Positions 37,964 through 49,027 of a DNA stretch of 64,000 bases are shown here, piece after piece (the first letter of the stretch is position 1; the number at the start of each line of letters is the position of its first letter). The stretch is from Paracoccus methylarcula (GTDB lineage Bacteria > Pseudomonadota > Alphaproteobacteria > Rhodobacterales > Rhodobacteraceae), in the NCBI RefSeq assembly GCF_003007735.2, contig NZ_PXNQ02000002.1:62001-126000 (forward strand), read 5' to 3'. The translations under genes were made by a program, and so were the position numbers. The notes under the pieces were generated by a model. That model worked only from the letters and a program-made list of their open reading frames with translations, had not been told where the DNA came from and made no database searches.

Positions 37964-39549
37964 TCATCGGGTCTCGCCGGTCTCCCTTCCCCTGCCGCCG
38001 ATACCGCCCGAACGCAGCCGCCCCGACATGGAAGCGGCAAACAGGATCGCCAGCGCCAGCAGCACCACTGGCACCGGTCCCCAACCCAGCCATGGTGTCG
38101 GAGGCAGTGCGCCGGGCAGTTCCGCGTCGATCTTGCCCGCTTCGCCCAGGGGCAGGCTCTGGCGGATATCGCCATGCGCGTCGATCACCGCGCTGACGCC
38201 GGTATTGGCGGCGCGGATCAACGGCAGGCCGGTCTCGATGGCGCGCAGGCGGCTTGCGCCAGGTGCTGATAAGGGCCGGAGAACCTGCCGAACCAGCCGT
38301 CATTGGTGATCTGCAACAACCATCCGGGGCGGCTGTCGAGACCGCGCAGATGCTGCGGGAAGATCGCCTCATAGCAGATCAGGGGCTGGAAACCGGGCAG
38401 GCCGGGAATGTCCACAAGTTCGGGGCCGGGACCGGCAGAATAGCCATTGCCCTGCTGGGCCGCGAAGGCGCCGATGCCGAGGCGGGCCAACTCGTCCCCC
38501 CATGGGATATATTCCCCGAAGGGGACGAGGTGGAACTTGTCATAGATCGAGCTCACCTCTCCGCCGGGGGCGATGGCGGCGAGACTGTTGTAATAGCGGC
38601 TGTCCTCGCGCCGCTGGATACCCATGACCAGTGGCGCACCGGCTGCCCGGGACATGGCCGGCAGGATATCGCCCGCGTCGTTCAGAAGGAAATTCACCGC
38701 CGTTTCGGGCCAGATGACAAGGTCGCGGGGGCCGGGCTCGGCGGACAGGTCGAGAAGGCGCTGGAAGAACACGCCCGACCATTCCGGATCCCATTTCAGG
38801 CGCTGCTCGGCATTGGGCTGAATGATGCGCAGGCGCAACCCGGTGTCAGCGGGCAGGGGCTGGGCATGGCGCGAAAGGCCCGCGGCCCAGCTTGCCCCGA
38901 CAAGCAGGATCGACAGCACTACCCCCGGCAGGGCGCTGGTGATCCGGTTGCCGGTATCGCGCCAGAGCAGGGCAGGCAGGGCGGCGGCGGTCAGGGTCAG
39001 GGCGCTGAGTCCGATGGCGCCGGTCCAGGCTGCGGTCTGGGCGATGGGCGTGTCGATCCAGACATGTCCGGTCAGCGCCCATGGCAGGCCGGTGAATATC
39101 CAGCCGCGCAGCCAGTCCGACAGGATCAGCGCCGCGACGATTCCCGCCGCCCGCGCATGGGGGCCGGGACAGAGCCGCGATGCGATCCAGACCGGCAGCG
39201 CCCAGAACAACCCGCCGCCCAGGGCCATCAGGATCAGCGCGAATGGTGCCATCCAGCCATAGATCTCGGGCTCGACCAGGAAAGGCTCGACGATCCAGAC
39301 AAGGGCGAGAGCGAACCAGCCGACCCCGCCCGCAAGCGCGTGCCGGAAGCTGGCCCCTGCCGTGCCCGCGCGCGAGATGCGCCAGATCAGCAGGGCGAGC
39401 GCCACCAGCGTCACCCCCCAGATGCCGAAAGGGGCGAGGCCGAGCGCGGCCACCGCCCCCAATAGCAGGTCGGGCAGAAGATGGATCAGGGAGCGGCGGC
39501 GACGCGCCTCTGCCTGCGCAAGCCTATGGGCGCGACGGATCGCGGGCAT
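37964..39549 (-). CDS. lnt: Apolipoprotein N-acyltransferase (frame broken near C-terminus)
   Basis: Inner-membrane enzyme that adds the third acyl chain to lipoproteins. Five or six N-terminal membrane helices (LLLGAVAALGLAPFGIWGVTLVALALLI onwards) precede the nitrilase-fold domain. The catalytic Glu is in IWPETAVNFLL, the Lys in YDKFHLVPFGEYIP and the Cys in LICYEAIFPQHL. At about 38250 one added base joins FSGPYQHLAQA to RLRAIETGLPLIRAANTGVSAVID and a last membrane helix (VVLLALAILFAASMSG), ending at 37964. Without repair the protein stops at 38218 and loses this helix. The helicase gene ends six bases before its start, so both may share a transcript. Confidence 0.87.
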
Positions 39550-39555
39550 GCCGGA

Positions 39556-41696
39556 TCACGAGTCGGAACTGTCGGCGGTTTCGGACGGCACCGGCTGCGG
39601 ATCGCTGCCGCTGTCAGCCGCGGGCTCGTCGGTCTTCTTGCGCCGGCTGCGAGTCGTCCTGGGCTTGGGCGCGGGGGCTTCTGCCTTGCTGTCGGCCTCG
39701 GCTTCCGGGGCGTCGTCCGTTTTCTTGCGACGCGTGCTGCGCTTGGGCTTCGGCGCCTCTTCGGCGGTCTCGGCCGGTTTCGCCTCGGTCTTGGCCTTGC
39801 TGCTGCGCGAGCGGGTCTTGCGCGGCTTGGGTTCTTCGGCGGCGGGAGCAGCCTCGGATGTCTCGGGAGTTTCGGATGCCTCGGCAGCTGCGGGCGCGTC
39901 GGCGGTTTCCGTCGTCTCGGATTTCTTGCGGCGTGTGCGCTTGGGTTTCGCGGGGGCGGATTCCACGGCGTCTTGTGCCGCCTGATCCTCGGCCGAGGGC
40001 GCGTTGGAGGCCGGTTCCCCGCCTGCCGCTTCAGTGGCTGCCGTTTCCTGTGGCACCGGCATTTCCCCGGGTTTCTGTTCCGTCTTCGCCTGATCGGCCG
40101 ATTTCGAGGATTTGCGGCGTGTGCGTTTCGGCTTCGCGGGCGCTTCCGCCGGTTTTTCGGCAGCTTGCTGTTCGACCGTTTCGGGCGCATCGTCACGATC
40201 GGACGCTGCGCTGTCGGTGGCCAAGCGCAGGCTGACCAGCATGAACTCGGGGATATGGTTCCCCATGCCAATCACCGCCGGACCACGATCCTCTCCGCGT
40301 CCGCGACGGCGGTCGTCGCGCCGCTGGCTGCCGCGCTCCGGTCTCGGCGCCTCGGCTTCGGCGGAAGCGCGGCGGTCGCCTGACACGCGGCTATCCGGCT
40401 TGTCCTTTTGGCGATCCCGTTCCTGCGAACGATCCTTGTCATGCGAAACACGGTCATCGTCACGGCGGCTGCCACGGCGGCGCGAACTGCCGCGGCTGTC
40501 CTTGCGGTCGTCGCGGGGGGCGGAACGCGACTCTTCGGAAGGGGAGAATCCTTCGGGGAGCGGGGCGCGCGGCAGGCTCTGCTTCAGCAGGGTCTCGATG
40601 GCCGAGAGATACTTGTCATCCGCTGGCGTGCCGATGCTGATCGCGGTGCCCTTGCGGCCCGCGCGTCCGGTGCGGCCGATACGGTGGACGTAATCCTCGG
40701 CATGGCTGGGCAGGTCGAAATTGATGACATGGCTGACGGCGGGAATGTCCAGCCCCCGAGCGGCGACATCCGAGGCGACCAACAGCTTCAGGCTGCCGTC
40801 CCTGAAACCGTCCAGCGTCCGGGTCCGGTGGCTCTGATCCAGGTCGCCATGGATCGGTGAGGCGTCATAGCCGTATTTCTTCAGCGATTTGGCGACGATA
40901 TCCACATCCGTCTTGCGGTTGCAGAAGATGATCGCATTGGTCAGCGCCTCGCCCTCGGCGTCGATCAGCGCGCGCAACAATTCGCGCTTCTGCTTGACGG
41001 CCTGGTCGCGGCGGGCGGGGGTGATCTCGACCAGCCGCTGCGTGATGGTCTCGCTGGCGGTGGCCTGCCGCGCGACCTCGATCCGCTCGGGAGCGTGCAG
41101 GAAGGTATTGGTGATCCGCTCGATCTCGGACGCATGGTGGCGCTGAAGAACAGCGTCTGGCGGGTGAAGGGGGTCAGCTGGAAGATCCGCTCGATATCGG
41201 GGATGAAGCCCATGTCCAGCATCCGGTCGGCCTCGTCCACGACCATGATCTGCACGCCGGTGAGCAGCAGCTTGCCGCGCTCGAAATGGTCCAGCAGGCG
41301 GCCGGGCGTGGCGATCAGCACATCAACGCCGCGATCGATCAGCTTGTCCTGTTCCCCGAACGAGACGCCGCCGATCAGCAGCGCCTTGGTCAGCCTTGTG
41401 TGCTTGGCGTAGATGTCGAAATTCTCGGCCACCTGCGCCGCCAGTTCCCGCGTCGGGCAGAGCACGAGGCTGCGCGGCATCCGCGCCCGCGCGCGCCCGC
41501 GACCCAGCAGGGTGATCATCGGCAGGGTGAAGCTGGCGGTCTTGCCGGTGCCGGTCTGGGCGATCCCCAGCACGTCGCGTCCTTCCAGCGCTGGCGGGAT
41601 CGCGCCCTGCTGGATCGGGGTCGGGTTCTCGTAGCCCGCCTCGGTAATCGCTTTCAGAACCTTGGGGTCCAGCTTCAGGTCGGAGAATTTCGTCAT
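39556..41696 (-). CDS. DEAD-box RNA helicase with a long repetitive charged tail (frame broken)
   Basis: RNA helicase of the RhlE type. Motifs in order: TPIQQGAIP, AQTGTGKT, PTRELAAQ, TPGRL, VDEADRMLDMG, FSATM, then IIFCNRKTDVD, ASDVAARGLDIPAV and HRIGRTGRAG. At about 41131 one added base joins QTLFFSATM to SEIERITNTFLHAPERIEVARQ. The last 300 residues or so are low-complexity: an Arg/Asp-rich stretch (SRRRGSRRDDDRVSHDKDRS), then five copies of a KPKRTRRKxS-like unit spaced by Ala/Glu/Thr-rich linkers, typical of a disordered RNA-binding tail. ATG 41696 (MTKFSDLKLDPKVLKAI) is the family's usual start. It is followed closely by lnt. Confidence 0.87.
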
Positions 41697-41956
41697 CAGG
41701 GACTTTCTGCAAGATGTCGCGCGAAACCCGCGCGATGCGTTCCATGCCGCGCACCCGGATGGCGCTTGACGGCTGTCATGGGACGCATATCCGCACGCCC
41801 CTTCGGTCGGCCCGCCGGATGCGGGCAGGCACTCGCTAGACCAAACCGGCTGCAACGTCAATCTTTGACGCGGAAAACGCCTGTCATCCGACATGGTTGC
41901 GGAACTGCGCCCGGGAATGCAGGTTCAACCATGAGGGCAGCCGGAAGGGGACAGGG

Positions 41957-43872
41957 ATGGCAACCGAGATGACGGGCGGGATCAGCCCGGTGCAGGCTTT
42001 CGCCATGGTCGGTGTCGCAGGCGTCGCCGCGCAATGGCTGGCATGGCGCTTCAGGCTTCCGGCCATCGTGCTGATGCTGGCGGCGGGGCTGATGCTCGGC
42101 CCGGTCACGGGGATTTTCGTTCCGGTGCGTGACCTGGGCACGATCATCCAGCCGATGATCGCGCTGGCCGTGGCCGTGATCCTGTTCGAGGGCGGGCTGA
42201 CGCTCAGCTTCAAGAAGCTGGCCGATGCGCGCCCCGCCGTACGGCGGCTGGTCTATATCGGTGCGCCGCTTGGCTGGATCACCTCGTCGCTGGCGCTGGT
42301 CTTTGGCGCGGGACTGGGATGGGAGGCTGCCATCGTCTTCGGCGGCATCATGATCGTCACCGGCCCGACCGTCATCGCCCCCCTGCTGCGGCAGGCCAAG
42401 CTGACATCGCGCCCGGCGCAGGTGCTGCAATGGGAAGGCATCGTCAACGACCCCATCGGCGCGCTGGTCGCGGTGCTGGCGCTCGAGATCGTGCTGATCC
42501 GCAATACCGGCCTTGGATGGGGTGCAGCCCTGGGGCAACTTGTCGTCGGCATCGGCTTTGCGGTGCTGATCGGCGGGTTGGCCGGATACGCGGTCGTGCA
42601 GGCTTTCCGCCGGGGCTGGGTGCCGGAATACATGAAGGTGCCGCTTTTGTTCGTGGCGGTGCTGGCGGTCTTCGCGGCATCCGACAGCCTGCTGCATGAA
42701 AGCGGCCTGCTGGCGGTGACGGTGATGGGGCTGGTGATCGCCAATGCCGATCTGCCCAGCTATCACGAGCTTTACCGTTTCAAGGAACATGCGACGATCC
42801 TGCTGGTTTCGGGCGTGTTCATCCTGATGGGGGCGGGGATCCAGTTCGAGACGCTGGCGCAACTGAACTGGTGGCGGGCGGGGCTGTTCGTCGCACTGGT
42901 GGTGCTGGTGGCGCGCCCGCTGACGGTGCTGGTCTCTCTGATCGGGACCAACCTGCCGATGAAGGAGCGGATGCTGATCGCCTTTACCGGCCGCGCGGGG
43001 TGGTGCTGGTCGCCGTTTCGGGCGTCTTCGCCGAGAGGCTGGTGGCCGAGGGCGTCGTCGACGGCGCGTTGATCGCTCCGCTGGCCTTCGTGCTGGTCCT
43101 GACCACGGTGGTGCTGCACGGCTTCACGCTGGCGCCATTCGCGAGACGGCTGGACCTGTCCTCGGGCGAGAAACCGGGATTGCTGATCGTCGGCGGCTCG
43201 CAATTCGCCACCGGGCTGGCCACGGCGCTGCAAAAGGCCGAGGTCGAGGTGCTGATCACCGATCCGAACCGCGATCACCTGCGCAGCGCCCGCAGCGCCG
43301 GACTGCCGGTCTTCTACGGCGACATCCTGGGCGAGGCGGCCGAGCATAGTGTCGAGTTCATTGCCTATGGCGGCATTCTCGCGGCCTCGGACAACGACGC
43401 CTACAACACGCTGGTCGCCACCGATCTGGGCCCGGAATTCGGGCGCGAGTCGATCTGGCAGCTTGCCCGCCACAAGGAAGAGCGCGCGCGCCATGCCCTG
43501 CCCAGCCAGCTTGGCGGGAAGGCGGTCAACGGCAATCGCACATTGGCGGAATACCTGGAATTGCTGGCCGAGGGCTGGATTTTCCGCACCACCCGCCTGA
43601 CCGATGAATATCGCCTCGATGATTGGCGGCGGGCCCGCGAAACCGCGATTCCGCTGGCCGTGGTCTCGAACCGGCAGCTATGGTTCGTCGGGAGTGACGA
43701 TGACCTGGTGGACCGCGCCGATGTGCGTATCGTCTCGCTCCTGCCGCCCGAGGCTGCCGAAGAGATCGCCCGCGAGAACGAGGCGCGGGAGGCGGCGAAG
43801 CAGCAGGCCAAGGCCGAAGCCGAGGCCGTCAAGCGCGGCGAAGGCAATGGCAGCGTGACGTCAGAAGAGTGA
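41957..43872 (+). CDS. CPA1-type Na+/H+ or K+/H+ antiporter with TrkA-N domain (frame broken)
   Basis: Inner-membrane cation/proton antiporter. About twelve helices start with AFAMVGVAGVAAQWLAW; IVFGGIMIVTGPTVIAPLL and EGIVNDPIGALVAVL carry the conserved polar residues (the ND pair) of the NhaP family. At about 42991 one added base joins LIAFTGP to RGVVLVAVSGVFAERLV. The C-terminal half is cytoplasmic: a Rossmann TrkA-N-like domain (PGLLIVGGSQFATGLATALQ) and then a charged tail (EEIARENEAREAAKQQAKAEAEAV). Corrected length is about 638 residues. ATG 41957 follows GGAAGGGG. It is divergent from the helicase gene, 260 bases apart. Confidence 0.86.
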
Positions 43873-43960
43873 GGACATCCGGCGGATAAACCCATTCCCG
43901 GCAAAGGCGGATATCGGTTTCGCACCCCGGAATGGCTTGAAGCGCTGCGGGAAATGCCGA

Positions 43961-44066
43961 TTCTTCTTCATGCAAATATCCCGCAGGGGTCGCCGGTTGG
44001 GGGGGCGCTGGTTCGAGAGACCGTCCGGCGACGGGATGCGAAATCCTCCTGCCGTCGCGGAACGCG
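43961..44066 (-). repeat. Dispersed intergenic repeat, copy 6 (expanded)
   Basis: The core TTCTTCTTCATGCAAATATC is intact, but the part between it and the far end (GCCGTCGCGGAACGCG at 44051-44066) is longer than in other copies and its hairpin is rearranged. It lies between the antiporter gene and argS, which are both on the plus strand. Confidence 0.72.
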
Positions 44067-44137
44067 GTCCGGTGCTGCATGGTTGACCTCCCCCGGTCAC
44101 AGGCGTTAACCCGCGTTGATCAGTCAGGAAGCCGAAA

Positions 44138-45880
44138 ATGAACCTTTTCACCGATCTTCGCGGCGTGGTCGTCGCGGCGCTGGAGCAGATGGCACAGGCG
44201 GGGGAACTGCCCGCCGGCCTGGATTACGCGAATGTGGCGGTCGAGCCTCCGCGCGATCCGGCGCATGGCGACATGGCGACCAATGCCGCGATGGTGCTGG
44301 CCAAGCCCGCCGGGATGAAGCCGCGCGACATCGCCGACAGGCTGGCCGCAAGGCTGACCGATCCGCGCATTTCCAGCGCCGAGGTGGCGGGGCCGGGATT
44401 CCTGAACCTCCGCCTTGCCCCGGATGTCTGGCATGGAATGCTGCGGACCGCGATCCGCGAGGCCCAGGATTTCGGGCGCTCGCAGATCGGCGAGGGGGCA
44501 AAGGTCAATGTCGAATTCGTCAGCGCCAATCCGACCGGCCCGATGCATGTCGGCCATGTCCGGGGTGCGGTATTCGGTGATGCGCTCGCCAATCTGCTGG
44601 ATTTCTCGGGCCATGACGTGACCCGCGAATATTACGTCAATGACGGCGGCGCGCAGGTCGATGTGCTGGCGCGTTCCGCCTATGAACGTTACCGCGAGGC
44701 CAACGGGCTGGAACCCGAGATCAGCGAAGGGCTCTATCCCGGCGATTACCTGATCCCGGTCGGAGAGGCGCTCAAGGCGAAATATGGCGACAGCCTGCTC
44801 GACAAGCCGGAATCCGAATGGCTGGCCGAGATCCGCGACTTTGCCACCGAGGCGATGATGGAGATGATCCGCGCGGACCTGGCGGTGCTCGGCGTGCGCA
44901 TGGATGTCTATTCCAGCGAGAAGGCGCTTTACGGCACCGGCAGGATCGAGGCGGCGATCGAGCGGCTGAAAAGTGCCGGGCTGATCTATCGCGGTGTGCT
45001 GGAGCCGCCCAAGGGCAAGCTGCCCGAGGATTGGGAAGCGCGCGAACAGACGTTGTTCCGCTCGACCGCGCATGGCGACGACGTGGACCGGCCGATCCAG
45101 AAATCGGACGGCGCCTGGACCTATTTTGCCCCCGATATCGCCTATCACTGGGACAAGATCAGCCGCGGTTTCGACCAGTTGATCGATGTGTTCGGTGCCG
45201 ATCACGGCGGCTATGTCAAGCGGATGAACGCGGCGGTGAAGGCGCTGTCGAACGGGCGCGTGCCGCTGGACATCAAGCTGATCCAGCTGGTCAAGCTGTT
45301 CAAGAACGGCGAGCCGTTCAAGATGTCCAAGCGCGCCGGAACCTTCGTCACCCTGCGCGACGTGGTGGAAGAGGCCGGCGCCGACGTGACCCGCTTCATC
45401 ATGCTGACGCGCAAGAACGACGCGGCCCTCGATTTCGATTTCGCGCGTGTGCTGGAGCAGTCCAAGGACAACCCCGTCTGGTATGTGCAATATGCCAGCG
45501 CCCGGGTCCATTCGGTGCTGCGCCGGGCACGCGAGGCCGGGATCGATGTCTCTGACGAGGCGCTGCTGGCCGCCGATCTTTCGCGGATTTCGCATTCCGC
45601 CGAGCTTGACTTGGCCAAAAAAGTTGCCGAATGGCCACGCATTGTCGAGCATGCCGCCCGTGCGCATGAGCCGCATCGCGTCGCATTTTTCCTGTATGAG
45701 CTCGCCTCTGACCTGCATTCGCTGTGGAATCGCGGCAATGAAGATACCAGCCTGCGCTTCGTGCAGGATGGCGATTTCGACACGTCGCAGGCAAAAATCG
45801 CGCTTGTCCGGGCCGTTGGCGTTGTCATTTCATCCGGGTTGGGTATCTTGGGTGTCACTCCGGCAGAGGAAATGCGCTGA
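44138..45880 (+). CDS. argS: Arginyl-tRNA synthetase
   Basis: Class I synthetase charging tRNA-Arg. The Add-1 domain is at the N-terminus (residues 1-100, [18 protein letters not shown]). The HIGH motif is HVGH in [20 protein letters not shown], and a KMSKR motif occurs in [14 protein letters not shown]; many ArgS proteins lack the latter, so its presence marks this bacterial branch. The DALR anticodon-binding helices close the protein ([20 protein letters not shown]). Length 580 is normal. It heads a plus-strand series running to the THUMP methyltransferase: SPOR protein, nagZ, scpA, scpB. Confidence 0.96.
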   Translation: MNLFTDLRGVVVAALEQMAQAGELPAGLDYANVAVEPPRDPAHGDMATNAAMVLAKPAGMKPRDIADRLAARLTDPRISSAEVAGPGFLNLRLAPDVWHGMLRTAIREAQDFGRSQIGEGAKVNVEFVSANPTGPMHVGHVRGAVFGDALANLLDFSGHDVTREYYVNDGGAQVDVLARSAYERYREANGLEPEISEGLYPGDYLIPVGEALKAKYGDSLLDKPESEWLAEIRDFATEAMMEMIRADLAVLGVRMDVYSSEKALYGTGRIEAAIERLKSAGLIYRGVLEPPKGKLPEDWEAREQTLFRSTAHGDDVDRPIQKSDGAWTYFAPDIAYHWDKISRGFDQLIDVFGADHGGYVKRMNAAVKALSNGRVPLDIKLIQLVKLFKNGEPFKMSKRAGTFVTLRDVVEEAGADVTRFIMLTRKNDAALDFDFARVLEQSKDNPVWYVQYASARVHSVLRRAREAGIDVSDEALLAADLSRISHSAELDLAKKVAEWPRIVEHAARAHEPHRVAFFLYELASDLHSLWNRGNEDTSLRFVQDGDFDTSQAKIALVRAVGVVISSGLGILGVTPAEEMR

Positions 45881-45954
45881 TTCATAAGGCGCCCCTGACG
45901 GTGTGAAACGAGCAGTTAACGGTTAAGCCGGGACAACCGGCAGGCAGGCAGGCT

Positions 45955-47139
45955 ATGGCAGTGATGGATTTCCGCGAAGGCGGATATGTTTTCTCGCGGC
46001 ACAAGGTGCGGCGCGAATTCTCGTATGATCAAGGCGGTTGGGACGATGAATCGGCCCATCCGGACGATGTTCGGTTTGCGGCCGATCCCGAGGGCGCCGA
46101 AAGTCTCACCACACGTCTCGCAAGACTGACCCATTACCTGGGCGCTCTGGCCTCGGTCGCCCTGATGATCGGGCTGATGGTCTGGGGCTGGCAACTGGTG
46201 TCGCGCGATGTCTCGGGCGTGCCGGTCATCCATGCGCTTCAGGGCGCGGCCCGCACCACGCCCGAGGATCCGGGCGGGGAACTGACCAGCTATACCGGCT
46301 ATGCGGTGAACGATGTCGCCGAAGGCACCGAATCGGCTCCGATCGACCAGGTGGCGATTGCGCCGGCGGTGGCCGGTCTGACCGATGACGATGTCGCGAT
46401 GGGCGAATTCGGCTTGGCCGCCCGCGAGCCCTCGCAGCAATCCGACGTTCCGCTCAGTTTCGATGGCGAGCCGGTGGCGCCGCTTTCCGATAGTGAACGG
46501 CAGGCGCAGGCCGAAGCAGAGGCCGCAGCCGCGGCCGAGCACGCCGCTGCTGAAAATGCGGTCGCGAGCGCCGAGATCGTCGATGCCCCGGCCAGTGAAG
46601 GCCCGGTCAACGAGGTGGTGACGGACGAGAATGGTGTGCCTGCGCAGGCTGCGGCGATCACCGCGGCGCTGGCAGAGGCGCAGGCTGTCGCGGATTCCGG
46701 CACCCTGGCCAGCTCGTCCCGTCCCGCGCGGCGCCCGCGCACCGTTTCCGCCCCGGCTCCGAGCCCGGCAGCGAGTGAAAGCACCGCGACCGGGCAGGCT
46801 GCGTCAACCGCTGTTGCCGATGCCCCCGCCGCGCGTCCGGCTGAAGCCGCTCCGGCAGCTCGGGAGTCCGAGCCGGTGAAAGTCGCCTCGGGCGGCCCCG
46901 TGGTCCAGATCGGCGCCTTCGACAGCGACGCCATCGCGAAAAGCGAATGGAACCGCCTTTCGGGCAAGTTCGGCTCGCTCTTCTCGGGCAAGGGGCAGGT
47001 GATCCAGCAGCACCAGTCGAATGGCCGCACCTTCTGGCGGCTGCGGGTCGCGGGCTTTGACAGCGGCTCGGATGCCCAGAGCTTCTGCGCCGCGATGAAG
47101 GCCGGCGGTACCGATTGTATCGCCCTGGCGACCCAGTGA
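45955..47139 (+). CDS. SPOR-domain membrane protein
   Basis: 394 residues with a bitopic layout: about 55 cytoplasmic residues, one membrane segment (LGALASVALMIGLMVWGW, about 62-80), a long Ala/Glu/Pro-rich periplasmic linker (about 170-320) and a C-terminal SPOR domain (GPVVQIGAFDSDAIAKSEWNRLSGKFG...FWRLRVAGF). SPOR domains bind denuded septal peptidoglycan, so a role at the division site is likely. Its neighbour nagZ degrades peptidoglycan fragments and starts inside its stop codon (GTGA), which fits shared cell-wall work. The linker's low complexity makes orthologues hard to align, but argS-SPOR-nagZ order is common in Rhodobacteraceae. Confidence 0.88.
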   Translation: MAVMDFREGGYVFSRHKVRREFSYDQGGWDDESAHPDDVRFAADPEGAESLTTRLARLTHYLGALASVALMIGLMVWGWQLVSRDVSGVPVIHALQGAARTTPEDPGGELTSYTGYAVNDVAEGTESAPIDQVAIAPAVAGLTDDDVAMGEFGLAAREPSQQSDVPLSFDGEPVAPLSDSERQAQAEAEAAAAAEHAAAENAVASAEIVDAPASEGPVNEVVTDENGVPAQAAAITAALAEAQAVADSGTLASSSRPARRPRTVSAPAPSPAASESTATGQAASTAVADAPAARPAEAAPAARESEPVKVASGGPVVQIGAFDSDAIAKSEWNRLSGKFGSLFSGKGQVIQQHQSNGRTFWRLRVAGFDSGSDAQSFCAAMKAGGTDCIALATQ

Positions 47140-48131
47140 GCCGCAGCGCAACGATCCTCGGCGGTATCGCCGGGACCCGCCTTGCCCCGGCCGAGCGCGA
47201 TTTCTTCCGCTCGGCCGATCCATGGGGTTTCATCCTCTTCGCCCGCAATGTCGAGAATCCAGACCAGCTTCGCCGCCTGACCGGCGATCTGCGCGAGGCC
47301 GTGGGGCGCGACGCCGTCGTGACCGTCGACCAGGAGGGCGGGCGGGTGCAACGCCTGCGTGCCCCGCATTGGCGCGAATGGCCCGCGCCGCTGGATCAGG
47401 CCGAGGCAGGCGCGCGGGCGATGTGGCTGCGCTACCGGCTGATCGGGGCGGAACTGCGCGATGCCGGGATCGATTCCGATTGTGCGCCTGCGCTGGACGT
47501 GGCGCAGGCCGACACCCATCCATTCCTGCGCAACCGCTGTTTCGGCTCCGATCCTGCCCGGGTCGCCGAACTGGGGCGGGCAGCGGCCGATGGCTTGCTG
47601 GCGGCGGGTGTGCTGCCGATCGTGAAACATATGCCGGGCCATGGCCGCGCCGTGGCCGACAGTCATCACGACCTGCCCACCGTAACCGCCAGCGAAGAGG
47701 ATCTGGACGCGCTGGATTTCGCGCCGTTCCGGGCGCTGAAGGATCTGCCGATGGGAATGACCGGGCATATCCGCTTTGCCGCGCTGGATGACGCACCGGC
47801 AACCGCCTCGGCCCGGATGGTTACGATCATCCGCGAGCGGATCGGCTTCGACGGGCTGCTGGTGACCGATGACATCGGCATGAACGCCCTGTCAGGAACC
47901 GAGCCTGAACGCGCCGCCGCCTCGATCGCGGCGGGTTGCGACCTGGTGCTGCATTGCAATGGCGATATCGGCATGATGGAGCCGGTGGTGGCCGCCGCCG
48001 GGAGCATGTCCGCTGACGCGCAGCGCCGTGCCGATGCCGCGCTGGCCATGCGTCATCCGCCCGAGCCTGCCGATCTGGACGCGCTGATGGCCGAGTATCG
48101 CGCCATGCTGCCCGATAGCGGCGTGGCTTGA
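47136..48131 (+). CDS. nagZ: Beta-N-acetylhexosaminidase (glycoside hydrolase family 3)
   Basis: Cytoplasmic enzyme of peptidoglycan recycling that removes GlcNAc from anhydro-muropeptides. The family 3 signature KHMPGHGRAVADSHHDLP carries the NagZ-specific catalytic histidine loop, and LLVTDDIGMNALSG holds the nucleophile aspartate. WGFILFARNVENPDQLRRLTGDLRE at the N-terminus is typical. A GTG start at 47136 overlaps the SPOR gene stop (GTGA) and gives VSRSATILGGIAG; the length is then 331 residues, normal for the family. Confidence 0.93.
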   Translation: MSRSATILGGIAGTRLAPAERDFFRSADPWGFILFARNVENPDQLRRLTGDLREAVGRDAVVTVDQEGGRVQRLRAPHWREWPAPLDQAEAGARAMWLRYRLIGAELRDAGIDSDCAPALDVAQADTHPFLRNRCFGSDPARVAELGRAAADGLLAAGVLPIVKHMPGHGRAVADSHHDLPTVTASEEDLDALDFAPFRALKDLPMGMTGHIRFAALDDAPATASARMVTIIRERIGFDGLLVTDDIGMNALSGTEPERAAASIAAGCDLVLHCNGDIGMMEPVVAAAGSMSADAQRRADAALAMRHPPEPADLDALMAEYRAMLPDSGVA

Positions 48132-48184
48132 CTCCGTGCCGTCAAGGGCGGACTCTGTCAGCCTGACCGCAAGCGGGGGCTGAG

Positions 48185-49027
48185 ATGGCCAAGCCTGTAA
48201 CGACCGTGCCCTATCTGAAGCCCGTTCCCGACGGGCCGCCCGCAGAATCGCCTGCGGATGCCTTCGATGCGGCTGCCGTCGCCGAGCGCCGCGCCGAAGA
48301 GGCGCTGATCGTCGATGTCGATGGCTACGAGGGGCCGCTGGACCTGCTGCTGACGCTGGCGCGGACGCAGAAGGTCGATTTGATGAAGATCTCGGTCCTG
48401 CACCTGGCCGAGCAATACCTGGTCTTCGTCGAACAGGCCCGCGCCCTGCGGATCGAGCTGGCTGCCGATTACCTGGTCATGGCGGCATGGCTGGCCTTCC
48501 TGAAATCGCGCCTGCTGCTGCCCCCCGATCCCGAGGCCGAAGGTCCGAGCGCCGAAGACATGGCCGCGCATCTGGCCTTTCAGCTTGAACGGCTGGATGC
48601 CATGCGGCAATCGGCGGCCCGGCTGATGGGGCGCGACCGGCTTGGCATCAGCCGCTTTCAGCGCGGCGCCCCTGAAATGGTGACGCGCAAGCGGCGGACC
48701 GAGTGGCAGGCCGGACTGATCGACTTGATGCGCGCCTATGCGCGGCTCAAGACCCGCGACGAGTTCCGCCCCTATGCCTTCGACCGGCAGGACGTCTTCA
48801 CCATGGAGCAGGCGCTGGAACGCATCCGCCGCATGATCGGCTTTGCCGGTGAATGGACGGAACTGTCGGACTTCCTGCCCGATGGCTGGGAAGGGCACGG
48901 CGCGCGCCGCCGCTCTGCCACCGCCGCCACCTTCGCCGCCTCGCTGGAGCTTGCAAGAGAGGGCAAGCTGGAGATACGGCAAAAGGACGCTTTCGCCCCG
49001 ATCACCATCCGACGCAGGCCGACGTGA
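48185..49027 (+). CDS. scpA: Segregation and condensation protein A
   Basis: Kleisin subunit that bridges the SMC dimer with ScpB in chromosome condensation. Seen are YEGPLDLLLTLARTQKVDLMKISVLHLAEQYL, the N-terminal SMC neck-binding helix region, and LAADYLVMAAWLAFLKSRLLLP. The C-terminal winged helix is around residues 200-270 (FDRQDVFTMEQALERIRRMIG). The first 35 residues are Pro/Ala-rich and vary among relatives. Length 280. Its TGA overlaps the scpB GTG start, a coupled arrangement that suits a fixed subunit ratio. Confidence 0.94.
   Translation: MAKPVTTVPYLKPVPDGPPAESPADAFDAAAVAERRAEEALIVDVDGYEGPLDLLLTLARTQKVDLMKISVLHLAEQYLVFVEQARALRIELAADYLVMAAWLAFLKSRLLLPPDPEAEGPSAEDMAAHLAFQLERLDAMRQSAARLMGRDRLGISRFQRGAPEMVTRKRRTEWQAGLIDLMRAYARLKTRDEFRPYAFDRQDVFTMEQALERIRRMIGFAGEWTELSDFLPDGWEGHGARRRSATAATFAASLELAREGKLEIRQKDAFAPITIRRRPT

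Noticed and set aside
41100..41140. Programmed frameshift in the helicase gene
   Set aside because: No slippery heptamer of the X-XXY-YYZ type and no nearby stimulatory stem is seen, and the same kind of break occurs in ten other unrelated genes, which fits base loss in the assembly better.
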